DNA of 64,000 bases from Gemmatimonadaceae bacterium (GTDB lineage Bacteria > Gemmatimonadota > Gemmatimonadetes > Gemmatimonadales > Gemmatimonadaceae), in NCBI GenBank assembly GCA_030647905.1, contig JAUSJA010000025.1:186001-250000 (forward strand), given 5' to 3'. The position numbers and the translations under genes were made by a program. Position 1 is the stretch's first letter; each line of letters starts with the position of its first letter. The notes beneath the pieces are model-generated. The model ran no database searches. It was not told the DNA's origin and was given only the letters and a program-made list of their open reading frames with translations. This document shows, in pieces, positions 1-8,843 of the stretch.

Positions 1-658
1 CCCACCCGGAATCGAACACCAGCTCGATTCCATCGCCCGCCGTTCGCATCCGCACCACCCTGGCACCAATCAGACCACAAAGCGCATCACACGATCCGGG
101 ATCCGGGTACCGATAACGCTGAGCACCCGAGACGATCATCGGATTTCCTCCGACGGCGACGCGCACTCCGTTGAAGTCGAGCTCCGTCGCGCGCGGCAAG
201 AACTTCAGCGACGCCAGCGAGCGGCCGGAGAGGTCCGGAAACGACGCGGCGGTGGATGTCATCAGTTGCAGTCGCGGGGGTCCGCCAACCTGCGGCAGCA
301 ACGCCGGCAAGCTGACATCTGCCCGCGTTTCTTCGATCGGCGGTTCGAGCGAGGCGTTCCTCTTCAATCGCTCACTCCGCCGATACCGGTGGAACTGCTC
401 CCACATCACGCCCACGGCGAATCCAACGCCAAGACCGGCGATGCCCGTGAACAATCCCGCGGCGACAACTATCCCAGAGAAATACCACAGGCCGCGCGCG
501 AACGAGCCGTTCTCGAGCTGCCCGGCAAGCAGCCCCCACGCGAATGGCGCCGAACCGATGAACCCGACGAGAAAGCCGATATACGCGGCGAGATCCTTGA
601 TCGCCGTGCGGCGAAGCTGGTAGAACTCGGAGAGAATGCGAGCTCCCGCGTTGAGCAT
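1..658 (-). CDS. Two-TM membrane protein with cytoplasmic tail, 3' end outside window
   Basis: The reading frame opens at the ATG at 658 and runs leftward to the window edge without a stop, so only the first ~219 residues are visible. Residues ~15-75 hold two hydrophobic segments rich in Gly/Ala/Phe (around AAYIGFLVGFIG and FSGIVVAAGLFTGIAGLGVG), followed by a basic stretch and a ~120-residue soluble tail. Near the visible end the tail reads GLIGARVVRMRT then DGIELVFDSG, a beta-strand pattern reminiscent of DUF6188-type small domains; that resemblance is from memory and weak. Function is unknown. It is divergent from the PP2C gene across ~136 bp. Several overlapping plus-strand frames here are antisense shadows: this minus frame has the coherent membrane-protein composition. 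Confidence 0.6.
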   Translation of the reverse strand, partial: MLNAGARILSEFYQLRRTAIKDLAAYIGFLVGFIGSAPFAWGLLAGQLENGSFARGLWYFSGIVVAAGLFTGIAGLGVGFAVGVMWEQFHRYRRSERLKRNASLEPPIEETRADVSLPALLPQVGGPPRLQLMTSTAASFPDLSGRSLASLKFLPRATELDFNGVRVAVGGNPMIVSGAQRYRYPDPGSCDALCGLIGARVVRMRTAGDGIELVFDSGW

Positions 659-794
659 GGGTATTTCCTGAATGTAGCGACCGCCACGGGAGTGAGGAGA
701 AGGTGGCTCGCAAAGAGACACTCCTCCCTGCCCGCCGGGGGCCTCCGCTGGCGTCGCACCGCGCCACTTTGCACATTGAACCGGGCGTAACTTC

Positions 795-1546
795 CTGAAG
801 TTTTCTCGCGCCCCGGATGTCTACGGTCTCACCCATCCGGGAAAGGTCCGACCCAACAACGAGGACCACTTCCTTATCTGCGCGCTCCAGAAGCGAATGC
901 AGATCTACCATACGAGCCTGCCTGATCAGTCCATCCTCACGAGCGCCGAGCGGCTGGCGTTTCTTGCTCTCGTCGCCGATGGCGTGGGCGGAGCGAAGGC
1001 CGGTGAAGAGGCGAGCCGCGTCACTCTCGAGTACGTCGCGCGCTACGTCAGCGAGTCACTCGACTGCTACTACACGAACGATCCGGGCGATGACTCGCGT
1101 TTCATCCATGAGCTGGAGGAGTCGGAATGTGGCCCAACGCGTATCTGCTGCAGGTGGGCGACAGTCGCTACTATCAGCTGCGCGACGGCGAGCTGATCCA
1201 GATATCGCGCGATCAGACAATGGCCGAAGAGTTCGTCAAGCAGGGAGTCTTCGATCGCGAGGACGCGGCGTTCAAGAAGTGGACGAACGTTCTCTCGAGC
1301 GCCATTGGCGGTCCCGACGCCGCACCGAGCGTGACGAAAGTGCCGCAGTCATGGAGTAGTATCGGACTCATGTGCAGCGACGGCCTGACGCGTCACGTAT
1401 CGGACGATCGCATCCGCGAAGTGCTGCAGAACATCAGGTCGGCGAAGGAGGGCTGCGAGATACTTCTTCAGGACGCCCTCGACGCCGGAGGCGAAGACAA
1501 CATCACCGTCCTCATCGGCCGTGCGATTCCGCACGAGGAGAAGTAG
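795..1546 (+). pseudogene. PP2C-family protein phosphatase, internal deletion with frameshift
   Basis: PP2C (PPM) phosphatases dephosphorylate Ser/Thr with two Mn/Mg ions bound by conserved Asp residues. The first frame carries GLTHPGKVRPNNEDHF and VADGVGG (metal ligands); the second, entered near 1120-1127, carries YLLQVGDSRYY, CSDGLTRHVSD and EDNITVLI. Between HELEES and WPNAYLLQ the family normally has ~35-40 more residues, including the small-residue MATTLT-like strand, and the frame changes there, so the gene has lost roughly 110-120 bp. No ATG, GTG or TTG precedes the first conserved motif in frame (in-frame stop at 777-779). The only candidate is CTG at 795, giving an N-terminus L-K-F-S-R-A-P-D-V-Y-G. 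ATG 897 would remove motif 1. Probably a pseudogene unless the deletion is an assembly error. A kinase partner sits 60 kb away. Confidence 0.75.
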
Positions 1547-1672
1547 CGCCGCAAGGGCGTTCTCGGCCACCGACATGAGCGACATCCGCTCTGACGTCGA
1601 GTTTTCCAAGAGCGATGTCCTCGTACGACATCACCCTGACAACCTCTTCGTCGCTGAGTGGACCGGGGTCGC

Positions 1673-3388
1673 TCAATGGACGATGAACACCGGCTGCATC
1701 CACGCCACCGCACCGCCGGAATCGGTGATTCGCGGACGAACGTATGTCTCGCTTCCGGTCAGATGATACGTCGCGGGATTGTCGCCCGTCTTCTTCAACA
1801 CCACGCCACCCTGCCCGATGAACTCGGTCGTGAACTTGAAGTCCCCTCGGCGGCGGATGTGAATCGTCATGTCCTGCGGAGTGACCGAGACCGAGTCGAG
1901 CTCCACCCCGCTGCTCGCGTAGAAGCGTCCCGCCTCCATCTGGGTCATGATCTCGCGCCCATCGAGCCTCGACGCACGAACGGATACCCATCCGCGCCCA
2001 GGATTCGCACGGTCGGGGGCGAACTCTCCCTGGAAGTGGTGCGCGTCGTCCACCGCAATGCCGTAGATGCGCTTCCCGGCGCTCAAGAGGTAATCCCAGA
2101 CGGCTTCCATTCCAGGTGAGTCTCCGCCTCCCTCGTTGTGCACGAGAGGATGACCGTTATGTATCTCGATCAGCTTGTCGTTCTTCACCCGCGACAGAAC
2201 GTCCTGGCTGATCGCCCATCCGAAGTTTGGATGGTTGATATGCGGCACGCCTTCTACCTCCCGCACCGCGTCGACGTTCTTCTGCACCGTCCCCAGCAGC
2301 GTGCTGTCAGTGCGCGGCTCGATCACGTGCGGGATGTTGAGTCCGTTGACGTGAACGGGCTTCAAGCCGAATCTCGTGGTCAGCTCTTCGCCGGGAATGA
2401 GCAGAAAGCTCGAGTCCATCAGGTACGAGAGCTTCGCCGGGTTCACCCAGACGTTGTGATCGGAGAGCACGAGAAAGTTGTAGCCGCGGCTTTTGTACCA
2501 CATCGCAACGAGCTCAGGAGGCGAGTCTCCGTCGCTCTCGAGCGTGTGGGTGTGCGTGTTGCCTTTGAGCCATCGGCCCGAGCTGAAATCGACTGCCTCG
2601 AAGTGAGGCATTGCCGCTTCGCTCTTCGGTGCATCGGCCGCGGTCGAGAACAAGCCAGCGTGTCCCGCGAATCCGGTGAGGCTTCGCTTCTTCGGATTGA
2701 ACGTCGTTTTTGCGAGGGCGAGCGGCTTGTACAACTTCTGATCGACGAGCTGATCGAGCGGCTGGCCACTCACCTTTTCGACGATGTAGCCGAGGATCAT
2801 GAACCCGAGATCGCTGTAGTGCCGGCCTTCGCCGACTCCCCAGCCGAGGGGCATGTCGCGAATCGCGGCGTAAGTCTGTGCGCTGTTGGAGGCCTGGTAG
2901 TAAAGAGGCTGCCACTGCACGAGACCCGACGAATGCTGTAGAAGGTGCCGAACGGTGATGCTGTCGAGATGCGGTCCGCGGAAGTCGGGGAGGTAGCGAT
3001 ACACCGGCGCGTCGAGGACCACCTGACCGCGGTCCACGAGCATCATCGTGGCGAAAGTCGTAGCCATGACTTTGGTCACTGAGGCGAGGTCGAAGATCGT
3101 ATTCGTCTGCATCGGGCGCGGAGGAGCGATACGATGCATCGCGTAGTCGTTGAGCTCCGCGTACCCGAACGCGCGCTCGTGGATGACCTTGCCGTTCCTC
3201 GCCACGAGCAGCACCGCTCCCGGTGTGAGCGTGCCGACGCCCGCGTCGATGAGAGAATCCGCGATGGTGATCCCGCGGCGCAGTCCGGATTGTGCCAAAG
3301 GTGTTGACGCGACCTGACCGGCCGCGCATCCGATCAGCGCGGCGGCGAGCGATGCTTGTAAGAAAGGAACCGGGCGGTGGCGGATCAC
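1673..3388 (-). CDS. Fusion: truncated class C beta-lactamase-like serine hydrolase + PHP (CehA/McbA-type) metallohydrolase
   Basis: 571 residues. Residues 1-24 form a lipoprotein-like signal (ALIGCAAG). Residues ~35-250 are a beta-lactamase/esterase (PF00144) N-half: SVTK nucleophile motif at 103-106, YSDLG at 191, and AGHAGLFSTA at ~241-250, where the family would continue for ~150 more residues. Instead the chain passes into a PHP-type phosphoesterase: KGNTHTHTLESDGD (~275-288), SDHN, GVPHINHPNFGW, IHNGHP and GIAVDDAHH, all metal-binding motifs of CehA/McbA-like hydrolases. Some beta-lactamase sequence also seems missing before AGHAGLF. The PHP half looks intact, the serine-hydrolase half does not. 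Its start codon overlaps the sulfatase stop by 4 nt (ATGA), so both are one transcript. Best read as two neighbouring genes joined by deletion; a genuine bifunctional protein is possible. Confidence 0.8.
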   Translation of the reverse strand: MIRHRPVPFLQASLAAALIGCAAGQVASTPLAQSGLRRGITIADSLIDAGVGTLTPGAVLLVARNGKVIHERAFGYAELNDYAMHRIAPPRPMQTNTIFDLASVTKVMATTFATMMLVDRGQVVLDAPVYRYLPDFRGPHLDSITVRHLLQHSSGLVQWQPLYYQASNSAQTYAAIRDMPLGWGVGEGRHYSDLGFMILGYIVEKVSGQPLDQLVDQKLYKPLALAKTTFNPKKRSLTGFAGHAGLFSTAADAPKSEAAMPHFEAVDFSSGRWLKGNTHTHTLESDGDSPPELVAMWYKSRGYNFLVLSDHNVWVNPAKLSYLMDSSFLLIPGEELTTRFGLKPVHVNGLNIPHVIEPRTDSTLLGTVQKNVDAVREVEGVPHINHPNFGWAISQDVLSRVKNDKLIEIHNGHPLVHNEGGGDSPGMEAVWDYLLSAGKRIYGIAVDDAHHFQGEFAPDRANPGRGWVSVRASRLDGREIMTQMEAGRFYASSGVELDSVSVTPQDMTIHIRRRGDFKFTTEFIGQGGVVLKKTGDNPATYHLTGSETYVRPRITDSGGAVAWMQPVFIVH

Positions 3389-5022
3389 TTCGAGTGTTCG
3401 TGCGGTTTCGTGAGCTCGTCCATGGTTCGCGTGCTGCCTGGCGTTCCCGGCCTCCGGTACTCCGGAGGCAGCTCCCAGGGATAGTACGGCGCCGGATCCT
3501 TCGCCGGTACGGCGTACTGGTTTCTCAACGCGGCGAGCTTCTTCTCGAGATCCTTTCGCACTCCCGCATACGATGCGTCGGCGTAAACGCTTTTCATCTC
3601 CTCCGGATCACGCTCGAGATCGAACAGCTCCCACTCACCGATTTCGTAGTAGTAAATGAGCTTGTATCGCGACGTGCGAACTCCATACTGCCGCCGCACG
3701 GCGTGCCAGCCGGGATACTCGAAGTACTGGTAGTAGATCGCGTCGCGCCAGTTGGCGGGAGTTTTTCCCCGCAGCAGCGGGACGATGCTCGCTCCCTGCA
3801 TCGGCGCGGGTACGCGAACTCCCGCCATCTCGAGGAACGTCTCGGCGAAATCGAGATTCATCACGAGGTCCTTGTTGCGCGAGCCCGGCTCGACTACGCC
3901 TGGCCATCTCACGATCAGCGGAGCGCGGAGCGACTCCTCGTACATCCAGCGCTTGTCGAACCAGCCGTGATCTCCGAGGAAGAAGCCCTGATCGGAGGCG
4001 TAGACCACGACCGTGCTTTTCGAAAGGCCCGACTTGTCCAGCTCGGCGAGCACTCGTCCCACCTGCGCGTCGAGAGCCTGTACGACCCGCATGTAATCGG
4101 CGATGAACCTCTGATACTTCCACTTCGCGAGGGCTTCACCCTCGAGGCCGGCCGCACGCAGCTTCGCGTTCTCCGGCTCGTATGCCGCACGCCACACCGC
4201 GAGCTGCTCTGACGTGAGATTGTTCGGCTCCTCGACCTTGAGGTCCCGCGGTACCATGTCGAGCGCGATCTTCATCTCCGGATCGCGCGACGGGGAGGCG
4301 CGCCCCGCGCCAGTATCCCAGAAGGTGCCCGGCATCTCGAATGTGGTGTCGCGGTACAGCGAGAGCTGGTCCGCCCCCGGATCCCACCACCGGTGCGGCG
4401 CGTTGAAGTTGAGCATCAGGAGAAATGGCTTCTTCGCATCCCGATCCTCGTGAAGCCACCGCATTGCGCGGCCGGTCACGACATCGAGCGTGTAGCCTGT
4501 GTAGCGAACGCTGTCGTCACCATTGTGGAGCACCGGGTTGTAGTAGGGACCCTGCCCCGCGAGGATCTCGTACCTGTCGAATCCCTCGGGCTCCGACCTC
4601 AGGTGCCACTTTCCAAACAGCGCAGTCTGGTATCCGGCGGCCTGCATCAGTTTCGGAAAAGTCAACGTCGTCGGATGTAATGCTTCCGTGTTCGTCATCA
4701 CACCATTGAGATGACCGTACTGTCCGGTGAGCACTGTCGCGCGCGCGGGGCCGCAGATGGAATTCGTGACGAACGAGTTGACGAACAGCATGCCGTCGCC
4801 CGCGAGACGGTCGAGATTCCGCGTCGGGGGCAGCTTGATCCCGTACTTGAGCGACGTCTGATACGCAGAGATAGCGTGCGCGGCGTGATCGTCGGAGAAG
4901 AGGAAGACAACATTGGGGCGCTCCGCCGCGGCGGCCACGATAGGCACGGATTGGCGGGCAGGGCCCGAGCACGCGAGGACCGTGCAGGCCAGCAGAGTCG
5001 TGATGGATATCGAGCGGATCAT
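3385..5022 (-). CDS. Secreted/lipoprotein sulfatase (arylsulfatase family, type I)
   Basis: Hydrolyses sulfate esters, probably on carbohydrates, outside the cytoplasm. The start at 5022 was chosen over an upstream in-frame ATG at 5163 because it has a Shine-Dalgarno-like GGGGAGA just upstream and begins a lipoprotein signal (MIRSISITTLLACTVLAC). RPNVVFLFSDDHA supplies the two metal-binding Asp (~44-45). SICGPARATVLTG carries the CxPxR signature, whose Cys (~90) would be converted to formylglycine, as in type I sulfatases. FGKWH, the DAQVGRVLAELD helix, SDQGFFLGDHGWFDK and the C-terminal small domain are all present, so length and domains look complete (545 aa). Maturation needs a formylglycine-generating enzyme, not seen here. 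Coupled by ATGA overlap to the downstream fusion gene and divergent from the DUF1460 gene. Confidence 0.9.
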   Translation of the reverse strand: MIRSISITTLLACTVLACSGPARQSVPIVAAAAERPNVVFLFSDDHAAHAISAYQTSLKYGIKLPPTRNLDRLAGDGMLFVNSFVTNSICGPARATVLTGQYGHLNGVMTNTEALHPTTLTFPKLMQAAGYQTALFGKWHLRSEPEGFDRYEILAGQGPYYNPVLHNGDDSVRYTGYTLDVVTGRAMRWLHEDRDAKKPFLLMLNFNAPHRWWDPGADQLSLYRDTTFEMPGTFWDTGAGRASPSRDPEMKIALDMVPRDLKVEEPNNLTSEQLAVWRAAYEPENAKLRAAGLEGEALAKWKYQRFIADYMRVVQALDAQVGRVLAELDKSGLSKSTVVVYASDQGFFLGDHGWFDKRWMYEESLRAPLIVRWPGVVEPGSRNKDLVMNLDFAETFLEMAGVRVPAPMQGASIVPLLRGKTPANWRDAIYYQYFEYPGWHAVRRQYGVRTSRYKLIYYYEIGEWELFDLERDPEEMKSVYADASYAGVRKDLEKKLAALRNQYAVPAKDPAPYYPWELPPEYRRPGTPGSTRTMDELTKPHEHSK

Positions 5023-5166
5023 GCGGTCTCCCCGATGGGTATTGTCTCTTTCCGACGGGAAAGGTGCCGATGTGCGCGGCACGCATCCAGAGCAGCCCCG
5101 CCCGCTCCACGCGTTGACTGTCCGCCGCACTCGGCCGAGATTGACGATGACCTCACACAGCACCTC

Positions 5167-6081
5167 ATGAATACGCCCATTACACGCAGGGAGCTCATCA
5201 GCAGGGCCGCTACCGTCGCGGCGGCGCTCGCGATGCCCATGCCGCTGTTCGCCGAGGACGCACCGGCCGACACGGATGAGTCGCGGCTCCGTGCGTGGTC
5301 GGCTGCGCTCCGCAGCCAGGGAATGGACCGGCGTTCACTCCCACTCGGGCCGAGAGCCATACTCGTCGGCGAGCTGGCCATCGGAACGCAGTACGTCCCG
5401 AACACGCTCGAGGCCTACATCAAGGCGGGCGGTGATCCATCCGGCCTGGAGCCGCTCACTCTCTCGCTGACTCAGTTCGACTGCGTCACGCTGGTCGAGG
5501 GATGCCTCGCAGTCGCGCGCGCGTCAGACGATGGCGTGAAGCCGTCGTGGTCGCGATTCGCCCGCGAGGTGGAGCGGATGCGCTATCGCGATGGAAAGCG
5601 AAAAGGCTACGCGTCGCGTCTGCATTACTTCAGCGAATGGATCTCCGACGGCGCGCGTCGCGGTCTCGTCCGCGATCTCGGCGAAGAGTTGGGAGGCGTC
5701 GAAGACCCGCGTCCGCTGCGGTTCATGACCGAGCACCGCGCGAGCTACCCGGCGCTGGCCAACGACGGGGTGTTCGCCGAGATCGGCAAGATGGAGCGGC
5801 GCCTCGATTCGCATCGTCGCTACGTCGTTCCGACCGACCGGATCAAAGGCGTTGCCGACCGGATCCAGACAGGAGACGTGCTGGCGTTCGCGACGGCGAC
5901 ACCGGGTATTGACGTCTCGCATGCAGCGTTCGCCTATCGGGGCACCGATGGAGTGCTGCGCGTGCTTCACGCGCCTCTCTCGGGAGGAGCCGTGGAAATC
6001 ACGCGCACGACGCTTCCCGAATACGTGGCGAGGATTCGCCGGTCCACCGGCATCCTCATCGCGCGCCCGCTATCGGGTTGA
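5167..6081 (+). CDS. DUF1460 family N-acetylmuramoyl-L-alanine amidase-like protein, Tat-type leader
   Basis: 304 residues. DUF1460 (PF07313) proteins are cysteine amidases/peptidases of the NlpC/P60-like fold acting on peptidoglycan fragments. The start at 5167 opens a twin-arginine-like leader (TRRELISRAATVAAALA), ending near MPLFA; the open frame continues upstream but only as the complement of the sulfatase gene. The family motif LTQFDCVTLVEGCLA contains the predicted nucleophile Cys (~106), and IDVSHAAFAY the catalytic His (~250). GDVLAFATATPG before the His strand is typical. It converges on the amidohydrolase gene with ~20 bp between. No clear Shine-Dalgarno is visible. Likely exported and involved in muropeptide recycling; family assignment confident, substrate inferred. 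Confidence 0.85.
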   Translation: MNTPITRRELISRAATVAAALAMPMPLFAEDAPADTDESRLRAWSAALRSQGMDRRSLPLGPRAILVGELAIGTQYVPNTLEAYIKAGGDPSGLEPLTLSLTQFDCVTLVEGCLAVARASDDGVKPSWSRFAREVERMRYRDGKRKGYASRLHYFSEWISDGARRGLVRDLGEELGGVEDPRPLRFMTEHRASYPALANDGVFAEIGKMERRLDSHRRYVVPTDRIKGVADRIQTGDVLAFATATPGIDVSHAAFAYRGTDGVLRVLHAPLSGGAVEITRTTLPEYVARIRRSTGILIARPLSG

Positions 6082-6102
6082 TCGTGATCGCCGGCCCCGC
6101 GC

Positions 6103-7716
6103 TCAAGCCACTCTGAGTGCGCGCCCGCTCCCCTTCGCATTTCGTTGTCCGTCGCGGAGCGTCACCGTTCCATTCACGATCACCATCGAGATACCGACCG
6201 GATACTGGAAGGGCGCATCGAACGTGGCGGTATCGGCCACGCGCGATGGATCGAACACGACGATATCCGCCGCCAATCCCTCGGCGAGCCGACCCCGGTC
6301 CGCGAGTCTCACTCGCGACGCGGGCAGGGACGTCATCTTCCGAATCGCCTGCGGGAGCGACAGCACCTTTCGCTCTCGCACATAGCGGCCGAGAACCCGC
6401 GGGAAGCTCCCCGCTCCGCGCGGGTGCGGACTTCCGCGTCTCGTCGGACCGTCTATCGCAAAGCCGCCGCCATCCGTGCACACCATCCCCATTGGGTGCG
6501 ACAGAATGCGCTCGAGATTCTGCTCGCTCATAGCGTAGCCGAGCATTCCGACGTCACCCCTGCTCTGCCGCAGCAATCCAACCGTGACCTCGTAAGGATC
6601 TCCGCCGCGCGCCTTCGCGTAGGCGCCCAGCCGCTTCCCCTCGGCGTCACGATCCTCGACCGCGCTCACGCCGGAGAGCTGCACATTGTCCCATCCGCCG
6701 ATGAGGTCCACCTTGGCGAGCATCTCGCTCCTGATCCGCGGCGCCACCGTCGCATCCGACAACCGCGCGAGGAACGCGTCAATGCCGCCATCCCTGCTCC
6801 ACACCGGGAACAGGTTCGTCAGTCCAGTCGCATACGCGACATACGGATAGCGGTCGAATGCGATATCGGTCCGTAAAGAGCGCGCCGCTTCGATCAGGAG
6901 GAAAACCTTGTCGAGCTTCGCCCAGTTCCTCGGGCCCTGCGTCTTGAGATGCGAGATCTGGAGGGGGCACCCGGCTCCGCGCGCGACGGCAATGGATTCG
7001 TCTATCGCGTCGATCAGGCGGTCGTCCTCATTGCGCATGTGCGTCGCGTAGGGCAGGCGCCGCGCCGCCAAAGGCCTGCACAGCGCGATGAGCTCGTCGC
7101 GTGACGCGAACGCGCCAGGCGTGTACTCGAGGCCCGACGACGCGCCGCACGCACCTTCGCTCAGCGCGCGCTCGACCATCGCCGTCATTCGCTGTATCTC
7201 TTCGGTAGTCGCCGGCCTGTCCTTGTCGCCGATGACGGCTTCGCGCACCGACCCGAGTCCCACCATCGAAGCGACGTTTGGTCCGGGCCGGAGTTGATCG
7301 AGCGAGTTGAACAGCGACGCGAATGTGCTCTCCTCCGATCCGGACGCGCGCGAGCTTCCATCCGCCCCGACGACGATGGTCGTGATCCCCTGGCGAATTA
7401 CCGATTCGACACGCGGGTCTTCGGTGATGTTGCCGTCACCGTGAGAGTGTATGTCAACGAACCCCGGGGTCACGGCGAGACCTCGGGCGTCGATCTCCTC
7501 CCGGCCCCGGCCGGCGCCTTTCGGCAACAATCCGGAGATCTGCGCCCCGCCAATCGCCACGTCCCAATCACGCCCCTCCGCACCGGTCCCTTCGAACACA
7601 GTCCCGCCACGGATGATGATGTCGTGGTCGGCGCGGCCGGTGAGAACCGCGGGAGCGCCGGCGATCGCGAGGAGCGATGTCCCTGCGTCGGCGAGGAATG
7701 ATCTGCGAGTCGTCAT
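6103..7716 (-). CDS. N-acyl-D-amino-acid deacylase / D-aminoacylase-like amidohydrolase
   Basis: 537 residues. Amidohydrolase superfamily, D-aminoacylase/dihydroorotase-like subgroup. An N-terminal twin-arginine-like leader (TTRRSFLADAGTSLLAIAG) suggests Tat export. DIIIRGGTVFEGTG opens the small beta domain, VTPGFVDIHSHGDG gives the first metal ligands (HxH), THMRNEDD and QISHLKTQG further His ligands, and MVCTDGGGFAIDG the metal-binding Asp. The C-terminal LADRGRLAEGLAADIVVFDP is the family's closing strand. Likely substrates are N-acyl-D-amino acids or related cyclic amides; specificity cannot be read from sequence. It converges with the DUF1460 amidase; both could process peptidoglycan-derived D-amino acids, which is inference from adjacency. 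Confidence 0.88.
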   Translation of the reverse strand: MTTRRSFLADAGTSLLAIAGAPAVLTGRADHDIIIRGGTVFEGTGAEGRDWDVAIGGAQISGLLPKGAGRGREEIDARGLAVTPGFVDIHSHGDGNITEDPRVESVIRQGITTIVVGADGSSRASGSEESTFASLFNSLDQLRPGPNVASMVGLGSVREAVIGDKDRPATTEEIQRMTAMVERALSEGACGASSGLEYTPGAFASRDELIALCRPLAARRLPYATHMRNEDDRLIDAIDESIAVARGAGCPLQISHLKTQGPRNWAKLDKVFLLIEAARSLRTDIAFDRYPYVAYATGLTNLFPVWSRDGGIDAFLARLSDATVAPRIRSEMLAKVDLIGGWDNVQLSGVSAVEDRDAEGKRLGAYAKARGGDPYEVTVGLLRQSRGDVGMLGYAMSEQNLERILSHPMGMVCTDGGGFAIDGPTRRGSPHPRGAGSFPRVLGRYVRERKVLSLPQAIRKMTSLPASRVRLADRGRLAEGLAADIVVFDPSRVADTATFDAPFQYPVGISMVIVNGTVTLRDGQRNAKGSGRALRVA

Positions 7717-7779
7717 GCCGCAGAAGATGGCTGCCGCACGCCGCGAGTCAATTCGCGCGAGCGTCTCGCCGCACCGGGT

Positions 7780-8613
7780 TTACCTTCGCGCGGCGTCCCG
7801 CTCTCCGAGCGCGACCCTCTTCGCGAGATACAATGCGTTCTCCGTCGCCGCGCCGCGGATCGTGTTGTCGAACACGCACCACACTCTGCCTCCGGCGTGG
7901 GCGTGCGCGCGCAGGCGGAATGCGAGGCCGTTCAGATACGAAGTGGTATACGAGGAGTAGTAGATCTGGGGCGAGCCGTGCAATCGGAAATAGACCTTCC
8001 CGGCAAGCCCGCCGGGCTCCGCCGCCGCCGGTAGTATCGCCGGGTCAGCGGCAACACGTCCCACCTGGAAGTCCTTCAACAGCTTGCCCGCGGCGGGAAC
8101 GAACCAGCTCGGATGGCGCGGCTCGATGAAGACATCGCCGCTGTGCCTGCTCCTCAGCGACTCCAGAAACTTCGTCGCAATCTCGAAATCCAGCTCCGCG
8201 CTCGGCGGAAGTTGCACGAGAAGGCACCCCAATCGGGCGCCGAGCCCGCTCACCTCGTCGAGGAACTGCGCCAGCAGGTCGTCCGCGTCCGCGAGACGCT
8301 TCGCGTGCGTAATGATCTTCGGCATCTTGACCGAGAACCGAAACGGTTCGGGCACGCTTGCCGCCCACCGCTCGTACGTGGAGGTGCGATGGGGCCTGTG
8401 GAACGAGGAGTTGATCTCCACCGAACGAAAAACCGAGGCGTACCGCTCGAGGTTGGTCCCATCGGCCGGAAAGGCGGTGATCGCGGCGCGTGGAAGACTC
8501 CATCCTGCACACCCGATGTACAGATTCCGGGGCGCCGTATGGCCCGACAGATCCGTCAGCTTCCAGCTTCCCGTCGCGGTGATCGCCTGGCGATCGGAAA
8601 ATACGGCGCCCAT
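7780..8613 (-). CDS. DUF72 family protein (YecE-like)
   Basis: 277 residues of a TIM-barrel-like DUF72 (PF01904) protein. Visible motifs are YIGCAGWSLP, FRSVEINSSFHRPHRTSTYERWA, FRFSVKMPKIITHAKRL, LLVQLPPS, FIEPRHPSWF, and the C-terminal CVFDNTIRGAATENAL. All the usual DUF72 blocks are present and the length is normal, so the gene looks intact. The biochemical role of the family is not established. The first ~30 residues before the DUF72 core are not conserved and the true start could lie slightly inside. It is divergent from the small lipoprotein gene, with a 230-bp spacer holding a 14-bp tandem repeat. Confidence 0.85.
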   Translation of the reverse strand: MGAVFSDRQAITATGSWKLTDLSGHTAPRNLYIGCAGWSLPRAAITAFPADGTNLERYASVFRSVEINSSFHRPHRTSTYERWAASVPEPFRFSVKMPKIITHAKRLADADDLLAQFLDEVSGLGARLGCLLVQLPPSAELDFEIATKFLESLRSRHSGDVFIEPRHPSWFVPAAGKLLKDFQVGRVAADPAILPAAAEPGGLAGKVYFRLHGSPQIYYSSYTTSYLNGLAFRLRAHAHAGGRVWCVFDNTIRGAATENALYLAKRVALGERDAARR

Positions 8614-8756
8614 GACAAAGGGACGACTTGCCCACCCCTATGGTAAGACGGCCGGCCGGAAGGTCATTGCAAAAAAGTATCAACCTTCAGCAAGAGCGTC
8701 GCCAGAACGGAGCAGCTGTGGCCCGCTCTTCACTGGTCCGCCCCTCTCCAGCAGCC

Positions 8757-8790
8757 GGTCAACGCCTGACGGTCAACGCCTGACGGTCAA
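8757..8790. repeat. 14-bp tandem direct repeat, 2.4 copies
   Basis: The unit GGTCAACGCCTGAC occurs at 8757-8770 and 8771-8784, and the first 6 bases recur at 8785-8790. The two full copies are identical. It lies in the divergent spacer between the DUF72 gene (minus) and a small lipoprotein gene (plus), ~55 bp before the latter's start. It could be a paired operator site or a simple replication-slippage repeat. The rest of the 8614-8843 spacer shows no ORF and no clear promoter. Confidence 0.9.
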
Positions 8791-8843
8791 GCGCCGGACC
8801 CTGAGTCGTTTGTTACGGATTGCCGTCTGGCGCGTCAGGATAT

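Noticed and set aside
1-25. Minus strand reads GTGTTCGATTCCGGG, like a tRNA T-arm
   Set aside because: No matching acceptor stem, and the bases are fully explained as codons (ELVFDSG) of the membrane protein gene.
171-790. Overlapping plus-strand open frames of 150-174 codons
   Set aside because: They lie antisense to the edge membrane-protein frame and have Arg/Pro/Ser-rich shadow composition without domains.
5020-5166. Extended N-terminus of the sulfatase (start 5163) or DUF1460 (start 4711)
   Set aside because: Signal peptides and ribosome-site evidence favour starts at 5022 and 5167; the extensions are unstructured and antisense to each other.
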